Assembly (NCBI GenBank): GCA_007133875.1
Contig: SLLW01000258.1
Location: 1-9,003 of the forward strand
From: Balneolales bacterium
Lineage (GTDB): Bacteria; Bacteroidota; Rhodothermia; Balneolales; Natronogracilivirgulaceae
Direction of reading: 5' to 3'
Length of the DNA: 9,003 bases
Below are positions 1 through 5,977 of this stretch, in pieces. Below the pieces are notes generated by a model, which saw nothing but the letters and a program-made list of their open reading frames with translations, searched no databases and was not told the DNA's origin. The stretch's first letter is position 1, and the number at the start of each line of letters is the position of its first letter. The translations under genes and the position numbers were made by a program.

Positions 1-24
1 CTCGTAGTTTTGTTGAAGTTAAAA

Positions 25-51
25 TATATGCCGGCCAGAATGCGGCATATA
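25..51. terminator. Perfect 9-bp hairpin, possible terminator
   Basis: TATATGCCG (25-33) and CGGCATATA (43-51) are exact reverse complements around a 9-base loop. Read on the - strand the stem is followed by TTTTAAC, which resembles a short U tract. On the + strand it is followed by ACCCC, and only the A/T part of the stem itself is U-rich. It could end transcription of a gene lying left of the window, or be a structured regulatory site. The neighbouring gene is not visible, so the direction cannot be settled. Confidence 0.35.
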
Positions 52-62
52 CCCCTAAGTGT

Positions 63-94
63 TTAACAAATAGTAGAGTGTAAGCGAATATACT
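63..94 (+). promoter_or_regulatory. Weak promoter candidate before the membrane protein gene
   Basis: TATACT at 89-94 matches five of six bases of a sigma-70 -10 box and lies 69 bases before the first ATG. TTAACA at 63-68 resembles a -35 box, but the 20-base spacing is longer than usual. No Bacteroides-type TAnnTTTG -7 box was found. This is a candidate based on pattern alone. Confidence 0.2.
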
Positions 95-163
95 AATGTT
101 GATTTGTAATGCAAAGCATTGTCCCCCCCATTGGATACAAATACACGAATCGTAATTTGAGAT

Positions 164-1219
164 ATGGCCGATCGTACTGCACAATCGAAATCAAAGTCCG
201 GTTTTTTTCTGCTTGATGCCCTGATGATCCTGTTACTGGTGATCAACCTTGGCTGGATTATTTTTGACTGGATGTTTGAGTATGAACCTATCCGGGCGAT
301 GCTCAACGCGGTATCTGCACCTTTTACCGACTGGTACGCATCAACTATTCACCCCCGCTTTATACTCATCGACCTGATTTTCGTCTCAGTTTTCCTGACG
401 GAGTTTTTTGTTCGCTGGGCGATGGCCGTCTATCACCGCATATACCACCGCTGGTTTTTCTTCCCGTTTATCCATTTTTATGACCTGCTTGGATGTATCC
501 CGATAAGCGGGTTCCGTTTTTTGAGGCTGTTGCGAATCATCTCCATCACCTATCGGCTCCAGAAACACGGAATCATAGATTTAAGCGATACCGTCCCGGT
601 TGCATTCATCCGGAAATATTACGGGATACTGATGGAGGAGCTCACGGACCGGGTGACACTGAATATTATTAATGATGTCCAGCAGGAGGTACGCAACGGA
701 GGCCCGGTTGTTGACCGTGTGGTAAATGAGGTGGTGCTGCCCAAGAAAGATCCGTTGGTGGAGTGGATATCACACAGGATTGAAAAGGTCGCTTCTGATA
801 ATTATGATCTCTATCGTGATGATATCCAATCTTATGTACAGGAGCGGATAAATACAGCGATGAAAGAGAATAAGGAATTTTCCCGATTGGATCAGATTCC
901 ATTATTTGGTTCGTTGGTACGGAAAACCATCGAACAGGCCATTAGTGATATGGTATTCAGTGTGATCAACGGTATGATCCAGGATTTGGCTTCAAGCCGG
1001 AACCGAATTTTGATCAATGAAACAGCAGACATCTTGTTTGATGCAATCCTGCTTAAAGAAGAGGATTCGGAGCTGAATCAGATGGTGATCGATACCATGG
1101 ACCGGTCACTGGAGATTGTTAAGCAACAAGTAGAAGTGCAGCAATGGAAGCTGCGTGATATCGCCGAAGATGATGAGCATTTCCGCCAGCTGCTCCGCGA
1201 AGAACTGGCGAAAAGTTAA
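164..1219 (+). CDS. Voltage-sensor-like membrane protein with a cytoplasmic helical tail
   Basis: This is a 351-residue protein of unknown role. Hydrophobic segments lie near residues 15-36, 66-89, 97-113 and 116-130, which resembles the S1-S4 layout of a voltage-sensor domain. The S2-like segment carries F77-x-x-E80-F81-x-x-R84, as in Kv channels. The S3-like segment carries D107 followed five residues later by P113. The S4-like segment has arginines every third position (R118, R121, R124). No S5-pore-S6 region or selectivity filter follows. Residues about 150-351 are soluble, charged and probably helical, and should be cytoplasmic. Automatic pipelines might name it 'ion transporter', but nothing here shows conduction. 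No strong Shine-Dalgarno site precedes the ATG. queG starts 13 bases after its stop, so the two are probably co-transcribed. The voltage-sensor reading is inferred from motifs; the protein-coding call itself is secure. Confidence 0.85.
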   Translation: MADRTAQSKSKSGFFLLDALMILLLVINLGWIIFDWMFEYEPIRAMLNAVSAPFTDWYASTIHPRFILIDLIFVSVFLTEFFVRWAMAVYHRIYHRWFFFPFIHFYDLLGCIPISGFRFLRLLRIISITYRLQKHGIIDLSDTVPVAFIRKYYGILMEELTDRVTLNIINDVQQEVRNGGPVVDRVVNEVVLPKKDPLVEWISHRIEKVASDNYDLYRDDIQSYVQERINTAMKENKEFSRLDQIPLFGSLVRKTIEQAISDMVFSVINGMIQDLASSRNRILINETADILFDAILLKEEDSELNQMVIDTMDRSLEIVKQQVEVQQWKLRDIAEDDEHFRQLLREELAKS

Positions 1220-1232
1220 ATAACGTGACGGC

Positions 1233-2243
1233 ATGCCCATGAATAGATACGCTAAAAACATCACCGAACGGACCGAAATGGTTCGCCGGGAAGCGTTGCG
1301 ACTGGGATTTGATGCCGTCGGCTTCGCACGGGCCCGGCGCCTGGAGAGAGAGGAGAGCAGGTTGGAGCAGTGGCTCAAAGAGGATCGCCATGGTACGATG
1401 CAATGGATGGAGAACCATTTCGAAAAGCGGGTGGATCCGCGGCGCCTGGTTCCCGGAGCCGTATCCGTTGTCTCCCTCATGATCAGTTATCACCAACCGG
1501 AACTGGCGGAAACACAGGTGACGTCGGATAACCCCAAAATATCCAAATACGCCCTGGGTGACGATTATCACAAAGTAGTGAAGGAGAAGCTTTTCGAGCT
1601 GTTTGAATTTACCGGTTCGGTGACAGGGAATATTGAGGGAAGGGTATTTGTCGATTCGGCTCCGGTTCTGGATAAAGCCTGGGCGGTGGAGTCCGGTATC
1701 GGATGGATGGGCAAGCACACCAATGTGATGAACCGCGAATGGGGATCCTGGTTTTTTCTCGCTGAAATGATTGTTGATGCCGAGTTTGATTACAGCGCCC
1801 CTGTTACCGACCACTGCGGAAGCTGCACCCGGTGTATTGATGCTTGTCCAACGGATGCTATCTATGAACCTTATAAGGTGGATGGCAGTAAGTGTATATC
1901 TTACTTTACGATAGAGCTGCGTGACGAAATCCCTGAAGAGTATCAGCAGCAGATGGGTGAGTGGATTTTCGGGTGTGATATCTGCCAGGATGTCTGCCCG
2001 TGGAACCGGAAAGCGAAACCCGGGGCCGAAGAACGGTTGTTTGCCCGACCGGAAAGTGCGGACCGCGATATCGACTACTGGGAGGAGCTGGACCTGGAGA
2101 AATACCGGGAGTTGTTCCGTAAAAGCACCGTCAAACGGGCGAAGTTCGACGGACTCAAACGGAACATCAAGGTAGCCGGTGCGAATCTCAGAAACCCTGA
2201 AAATGGGTATATAAAGGTCGCCTCCAGAGACGATTGGCGTTGA
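1233..2243 (+). CDS. queG: Epoxyqueuosine reductase QueG
   Basis: QueG is a cytosolic cobalamin- and iron-sulfur-dependent enzyme that reduces epoxyqueuosine to queuosine in the wobble position of GUN-anticodon tRNAs. The 336-residue product has the family's D141-S-A-P segment, where the Asp matches the catalytic acid of characterised QueG. The GIGWMGK stretch follows at about 155-161. A ferredoxin-like CxxCxxCxxxCP motif (C195, C198, C201, C205), C221, and a second CxxCxxxCP motif (C248, C251, C255) can supply ligands for two [4Fe-4S] clusters. E. coli QueG has 379 residues, so this is a shorter form with little C-terminal extension after the KRAKFDGLKRN segment. The start could be ATG 1233 or ATG 1239; neither has a good ribosome site. 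It lies 13 bases after the membrane protein gene and converges with the phosphatase gene, leaving a 135-base spacer without a clear terminator. Confidence 0.96.
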   Translation: MPMNRYAKNITERTEMVRREALRLGFDAVGFARARRLEREESRLEQWLKEDRHGTMQWMENHFEKRVDPRRLVPGAVSVVSLMISYHQPELAETQVTSDNPKISKYALGDDYHKVVKEKLFELFEFTGSVTGNIEGRVFVDSAPVLDKAWAVESGIGWMGKHTNVMNREWGSWFFLAEMIVDAEFDYSAPVTDHCGSCTRCIDACPTDAIYEPYKVDGSKCISYFTIELRDEIPEEYQQQMGEWIFGCDICQDVCPWNRKAKPGAEERLFARPESADRDIDYWEELDLEKYRELFRKSTVKRAKFDGLKRNIKVAGANLRNPENGYIKVASRDDWR

Positions 2244-2378
2244 CAAATGTCAATCTATTGCCCGGAATGCTCAGGCCGGATTATGTGAGACGGGTTGATC
2301 AGGGATTCAATTTCCTTTCACAGTGCTGTCTCACGCTATATCTGGCACACGCTGCGACTGCCTTACACGACGTCTGTC

Positions 2379-3830
2379 TTACACTTCGAGATACTCCTGA
2401 ACTCCGGCCATTTCGACCATCAGATGGAACAGGTCGGTATTTCTGGTAATCGGACGCAACCGCTCGCTGCCGGGACCCATGGCGGCCAGTTCCACGTAAT
2501 CAGCTGTATGGGATCCGCTAACCCAGTTAAAGGCCAGATAATTGGCGAATATTTGCCCCAGAGCCTGTGAAGGATTGCTCATTCCACGATTCAGGTTTTG
2601 ATAGTCACCTGCTAACGATTGGCCAAGAATTTCAGCTTCGTCACGCCGGATTTCAATGCTCGAGTATTCCGCAATCAATTCACGGATTCTACTGACCGAA
2701 CTATTTTCATCAAGTTGAGAAAGCATCCAGCTGTTGGTGTGTTGAAAGTCGGCAATTCGGTCGAACATGGGTTCACTGTCGTTGTAACCGGAACCTGTTC
2801 CACTTAATCCGGGATTGGCATTTCCGTGATCCGTGGTGATAATGAGCAGGGTGTCATCACGATTTTCGGCAAACTCCACCGCCTTTGCAATGGCATCATC
2901 AAAAGCAATTTGATCATAAATAAGTCCCGCAGCATCATTTCCATGAGCCGCATGATCCACACGGCCACCTTCGACTTGGAGGATGAATCCGTTTTGGTTT
3001 TGTGACAGGCGGGAGATGGCTGTTTCCGTCATCTCAGCCAAGGTAGGGATATCCCGGACGTATTCGTCGGTATTGATGTGATTAAGATTGTAAGGCAGGT
3101 GCCCTTCATAAAACACTCCTAACAGTTTTCCATTGTCAGGTGCCTGGAGCATTTCCTGCTTTTTTCGGGCAACGGTGTATCCGGCTTCTTCAAATTCCGT
3201 GTACAAGTTACGCCCGTCGTCACGGTGTTCGGGTGACAGATGCTGGTTGCCCCCTCCCAGTAACAAATCATATCCCCGTTCCAGGTATTGGGTGGCGATG
3301 GTTTGTTCGTTCCAGCGCTCCATGACATTGGCACCGAATCCGGCGGGGGTGGCATGGGTGATTCTGGTGGTGGTGGTCAGGCCTGTTGCTTTACCGGCAT
3401 CACGAAAAATTTCGAGAATAGGTTTCAAAGCTTCGCCCTCTTCGGTCATATTAACACGACCATTGACAATTCGGTGGCCGGATCCCCAGGAACTGGAAGC
3501 GGAAGCCGAACCCGTAACTACGGAGTTTGCAGATGCCATATCCATGAGTGCGCGGTTCAATCTGTTTTCCTCATATAGTGATATCCACCGGGAAGGACGA
3601 CCGTAATTTCTTCTTAGCATATGGTCGGCGGCAGTCAGGGTTCCGATGCTCATTCCGTCACTGACCATAAAAATAATATTTTTGATATCGCCGGATTTGG
3701 AACTGCCGTTCTGTGAGTTGCAGGCATGGAGGAAGCTGCCGCTACCCAGGAACAAGCCTGAAAGTGCCCCGGTTTTGAGAAAATCCCTTCGGTTGAAAGA
3801 TCCGTTTTTATGATTTTTGGGTTGTGACAT
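2379..3830 (-). CDS. Tat-exported alkaline phosphatase, PhoA family
   Basis: This predicted phosphomonoesterase of 483 residues releases phosphate outside the cytoplasm. The N-terminus has a twin-arginine signal (N13-R-R-D-F-L-K) and a hydrophobic stretch to about 35. L-H-A-C at 34-37 could be a lipobox, so it may be a Tat lipoprotein. PhoA-family metal and active-site elements appear in order: S57-D58-G, the nucleophile region with S108, T158-H159-A160-T161-P162, E287-G-G followed by D292 and H296, T333-D334-H335-G, and S440-H441-T442. Position 107 before the nucleophile is Gly, where the family signature has Asp, and the neighbouring residues are Ser-rich. The other core motifs are intact, so activity is likely but perhaps altered. 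It is divergent from htpX across 317 bases and convergent with queG. No Shine-Dalgarno site is visible before the ATG. I saw no Pho-box-like direct repeat I could defend. Confidence 0.94.
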   Translation of the reverse strand: MSQPKNHKNGSFNRRDFLKTGALSGLFLGSGSFLHACNSQNGSSKSGDIKNIIFMVSDGMSIGTLTAADHMLRRNYGRPSRWISLYEENRLNRALMDMASANSVVTGSASASSSWGSGHRIVNGRVNMTEEGEALKPILEIFRDAGKATGLTTTTRITHATPAGFGANVMERWNEQTIATQYLERGYDLLLGGGNQHLSPEHRDDGRNLYTEFEEAGYTVARKKQEMLQAPDNGKLLGVFYEGHLPYNLNHINTDEYVRDIPTLAEMTETAISRLSQNQNGFILQVEGGRVDHAAHGNDAAGLIYDQIAFDDAIAKAVEFAENRDDTLLIITTDHGNANPGLSGTGSGYNDSEPMFDRIADFQHTNSWMLSQLDENSSVSRIRELIAEYSSIEIRRDEAEILGQSLAGDYQNLNRGMSNPSQALGQIFANYLAFNWVSGSHTADYVELAAMGPGSERLRPITRNTDLFHLMVEMAGVQEYLEV

Positions 3831-4147
3831 AACGATTGAAATATGATTGAGGAGAGAGGGTCATTTTTTAAAGAGAAAGTTACCAGTAATGTGCATGGTG
3901 GAAATACCGGGAACCAGTGATACATTCAGCCCTACCTGGAAGATATGTCTCCATATAAAGGGAATTTATGGGCGAAAATTACTATTTCCAGAATAATGAA
4001 AATTTGGTATGTAAAAAATTTGAAATGTTCTCTCCGGTCCGGCTGTTACAATTAGGTGAAAAATAATTAGGCAATCCCGTATGTTATATACCGGAAAACA
4101 CAGAACCAAATTCACAGAACTCGTTAGTTAAAGGAGGTAGATCCCAT
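3831..4147. promoter_or_regulatory. Divergent spacer between phosphatase and htpX genes
   Basis: This 317-base AT-rich region must hold the start signals of both divergent genes. The heptamer AATTAGG occurs twice in the same orientation, at 4050-4056 and 4065-4071, with start points 15 bases apart. TTATATA at 4084-4090 is a possible -10-like element about 60 bases before htpX, without a convincing -35 partner. I found no gene, tRNA or clear terminator in it. Confidence 0.4.
4131..4138 (+). promoter_or_regulatory. Strong ribosome binding site of htpX
   Basis: AAGGAGGT is an almost full anti-16S match, placed 9 bases before ATG 4148. It fixes the htpX start. It stands out because the other genes here have weak or no Shine-Dalgarno sites, which suggests efficient translation of this protease. 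Confidence 0.85.
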
Positions 4148-5011
4148 ATGATCAAGAATTCAATGCGTACGGTTTTTTTAATGGCGCTTGTCGGCTTGCT
4201 GTTTTTGCTGGTTGGTAATGCCGTAGGCGGACAAACCGGCATGGTGATAGCACTTGTTTTTGCGCTCTCCATGAACGCATTCAGTTATTGGTATTCAGAT
4301 AAGCTGGTACTGAAAATGTATCAGGCGAAAGAAGTTACCAGAGATAATGCACCACAATTTTTCAGTATGGTTGAAGAGCTGGCTCAAAAGGCTGACCTGC
4401 CCATGCCCAAAGTCTATGTGATTCCCCAGCAGCAGCCCAATGCCTTTGCGACCGGGCGAAATCCGAAACACTCGGCTGTTGCTGCGACGCAGGGGATCTT
4501 GCAGAGCCTGAGCGAAAAAGAGCTCAGAGGGGTGATGGCACATGAATTGGCTCATATCAAAAATCGTGATATTTTGACCCAGACCATCGTCACTACCGTT
4601 GTGAGTGCGATAACACTGATTGCACAATTTGCAATTTTTCTGCCAATCGGGCGCGGAGGCGGGGATGGACCCAACCCGATAGTACTGATTCTTACCCTGA
4701 TTCTCGCTCCGCTCGCGGCGGCTATGCTGCAAGCTGCGGTCTCCCGTACCCGGGAGTTTGAGGCTGACCGGGTTGGGGCCGAAATATGCGGTAGCGCAGA
4801 GAGCCTGGCAAGTGCTTTGAAAAAGATACAGACGTCGGTTGAGCGCATGCCGATGCAAGCATCAGAATCGACACAACGATCTACAGCACATATGTTTCCG
4901 GTGAATCCGTTTTCAGCTCGCGGAATGAGTAAGCTCTTCTCAACGCATCCGGACACCAACCTGCGGATAGAGAAACTCATGGCGATGGAAAAAACCGGTT
5001 CCTACTCATAA
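4148..5011 (+). CDS. htpX: Membrane zinc metalloprotease HtpX
   Basis: HtpX is an M48-family inner-membrane protease that helps remove misfolded or damaged membrane proteins; its active site faces the cytoplasm. The 287-residue product is close to E. coli HtpX (293). Two N-terminal hydrophobic segments (about 7-24 and 30-48) precede the catalytic H132-E133-L-A-H136 motif. Two more hydrophobic segments lie at about 145-166 and 178-198. The E203-F-E-A-D207 motif should supply the third zinc ligand. The start is fixed by a strong Shine-Dalgarno site. It is transcribed away from the phosphatase gene and followed by a 242-base spacer before ssb, so it is probably its own unit. In other bacteria htpX is often envelope- or heat-stress controlled; no such operator was recognised here. 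Confidence 0.95.
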   Translation: MIKNSMRTVFLMALVGLLFLLVGNAVGGQTGMVIALVFALSMNAFSYWYSDKLVLKMYQAKEVTRDNAPQFFSMVEELAQKADLPMPKVYVIPQQQPNAFATGRNPKHSAVAATQGILQSLSEKELRGVMAHELAHIKNRDILTQTIVTTVVSAITLIAQFAIFLPIGRGGGDGPNPIVLILTLILAPLAAAMLQAAVSRTREFEADRVGAEICGSAESLASALKKIQTSVERMPMQASESTQRSTAHMFPVNPFSARGMSKLFSTHPDTNLRIEKLMAMEKTGSYS

Positions 5012-5108
5012 TCTTTTTGAAAATGGAGTACGGAATCGGTACTATTGTCTAATGGATCTGAAATCAGGCAGCCCTGCATTGAGTAATCAGATGCAGATAA
5101 CACTGTGT

Positions 5109-5123
5109 GTCACATTATGTGAC
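5109..5123. promoter_or_regulatory. 15-bp perfect palindrome upstream of ssb
   Basis: GTCACAT and ATGTGAC flank a single central T, giving two exact 7-base arms. It lies 131 bases before the ssb start and 98 bases after htpX. The size and symmetry suit a dimeric transcription factor. The half-site order is the reverse of the E. coli CRP consensus (TGTGA-N6-TCACA), so CRP is not assigned. The loop of one base makes a functional RNA hairpin unlikely. The rest of the 242-base spacer shows no convincing gene. Confidence 0.4.
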
Positions 5124-5243
5124 CGGATTAAGAGTATCCTTTTGTTGCAAAGCACAAACGGGAGACAAAAAGACGGTAATGTTGATGTAAGGAGCGTCGG
5201 TCCGGATGGTCTTATCCTTACCAAATGCAATCAGAATAAAATG

Positions 5244-5248
5244 AAGGA
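5244..5248 (+). promoter_or_regulatory. Ribosome binding site of ssb
   Basis: AAGGA lies 5 bases before ATG 5254. It supports this start and argues against the longer overlapping reading frame that begins at 5052. Confidence 0.6.
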
Positions 5249-5253
5249 ACGAT

Positions 5254-5703
5254 ATGGGCTCACTTAATAAAGCAATGATCATCGGACGACTTGGGGCGGA
5301 TCCCGAGGTTCGTTATACACAGAATAATACAGCAGTTGCCAATATGAGTGTGGCAACCAGCGATCGGTACAAAGATAAAAACGGGGAATGGCAGGAAACT
5401 ACAGAGTGGCACCGGGTAGTAGTCTGGGGCCGTCTGGCTGAAGTTTGCCAACAGTATCTTACGAAAGGTTCTCAGGCCTATTTTGAAGGACCGATCCAGA
5501 CCCGGTCATGGGAAGATAAAGATGGTCAGAAACAGTATACTACAGAAATCAAGGCACTTGCGATGCAAATGCTCGACAGTCGCGGGGAAGGTGGACAGGG
5601 CGGCGGTCCGTCGTCAGGCGCTGCACAAAAACCGCAGGGCAGCAAAGATTCAGCTAATGTCAGTGATGAAATCGTAGATGTGGATGACGATTTGCCGTTC
5701 TGA
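5254..5703 (+). CDS. ssb: Single-stranded DNA-binding protein SSB
   Basis: SSB coats single-stranded DNA during replication, recombination and repair and recruits partner proteins. The 149-residue product has an N-terminal OB fold (about 1-110) with the typical opening N5-K-A-x-x-I-G-R-L and a W52-H-R-V-V-V-W-G core. A Gly/Ser/Gln-rich linker covers about 111-135, and the acidic tip D-V-D-D-D-L-P-F (142-149) matches the conserved partner-binding tail. Length and layout suit a standard tetrameric bacterial SSB. A Shine-Dalgarno site supports the start. It is followed by a gldE-like gene, an order known in Bacteroidota. Confidence 0.97.
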   Translation: MGSLNKAMIIGRLGADPEVRYTQNNTAVANMSVATSDRYKDKNGEWQETTEWHRVVVWGRLAEVCQQYLTKGSQAYFEGPIQTRSWEDKDGQKQYTTEIKALAMQMLDSRGEGGQGGGPSSGAAQKPQGSKDSANVSDEIVDVDDDLPF

Positions 5704-5774
5704 GACTGATTGCACTCCGGCTGGAAAAACAGGAACATATTATGGCCTGCCTGAATGACCTGGCCTCTTATGTG

Positions 5775-5813
5775 CTCGTGATATGCTGTCCGGCCCGGGT
5801 GGCACATCACGAG
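5775..5813. terminator. Long stem-loop after ssb
   Basis: CTCGTGAT (5775-5782) pairs exactly with ATCACGAG (5806-5813). After one mismatch (A5783/C5805) the pairing continues with TGC (5784-5786) and GCA (5802-5804), giving 12-base arms with one mismatch around a 15-base GC-rich loop. The + strand continues TTACATTTTCC, which is not a tight U tract. It may be the ssb terminator or a structured leader of the next gene. Confidence 0.45.
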
Positions 5814-5842
5814 TTACATTTTCCTGATCATTGAAAAGTTAG

Positions 5843-5881
5843 AAAGGAGTGTGTCGGAAAATGTTTAATCCGTATCTTTAA
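5843..5881 (+). promoter_or_regulatory. Shine-Dalgarno-like site with six-codon leader frame
   Basis: AAAGGAG at 5843-5849 is followed 11 bases later by ATG 5861, which opens a frame reading MFNPYL and stopping at TAA 5879-5881. It is in the same frame as the downstream gldE-like gene, but a second stop (TGA 5933-5935) separates the two. It could be a translated leader or chance. The rest of the 5704-5977 spacer holds the stem-loop and no convincing gene. Confidence 0.25.
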
Positions 5882-5977
5882 CAGTCATACACAATGTTAG
5901 CCAGTCGGTTGCATTGCAGCCAAATCGGCATGTGAGTAGCTTTTCACGTTCCACAATCAAACGTATTCAGCACCCTA

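Noticed and set aside
1119..2246. Long open frame of 375 codons on the - strand opposite queG
   Set aside because: It lies entirely antisense to queG, whose cysteine motifs are unmistakable, and its translation has no recognisable domain. It is a by-product of queG codon bias.
2240..2253. TTGACA-AA-TGTCAA inverted repeat at the queG stop, resembling a -35 box or terminator
   Set aside because: The loop of two bases is too small for a terminator, there is no U tract, and no gene on the + strand follows that a promoter could serve.
2234..2449. Short + strand frame in the queG-phosphatase spacer
   Set aside because: It overlaps the end of both real genes and shows no motif; the spacer is only 135 bases.
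3133..3606. 157-codon + strand frame inside the phosphatase gene
   Set aside because: It is antisense to conserved phosphatase motifs and is Pro/Ser/Arg-rich, as expected of a shadow frame.
5052..5267. 71-codon frame on the + strand between htpX and ssb
   Set aside because: It has no ribosome site, no recognisable motif, runs through the palindrome and overlaps the well-supported ssb start.
5742..5834. 30-codon frame with AGGA seven bases upstream, after ssb
   Set aside because: It reads straight through the long stem-loop, has no family resemblance and an odd Cys/His-rich composition. The stem-loop is the better explanation of the sequence.
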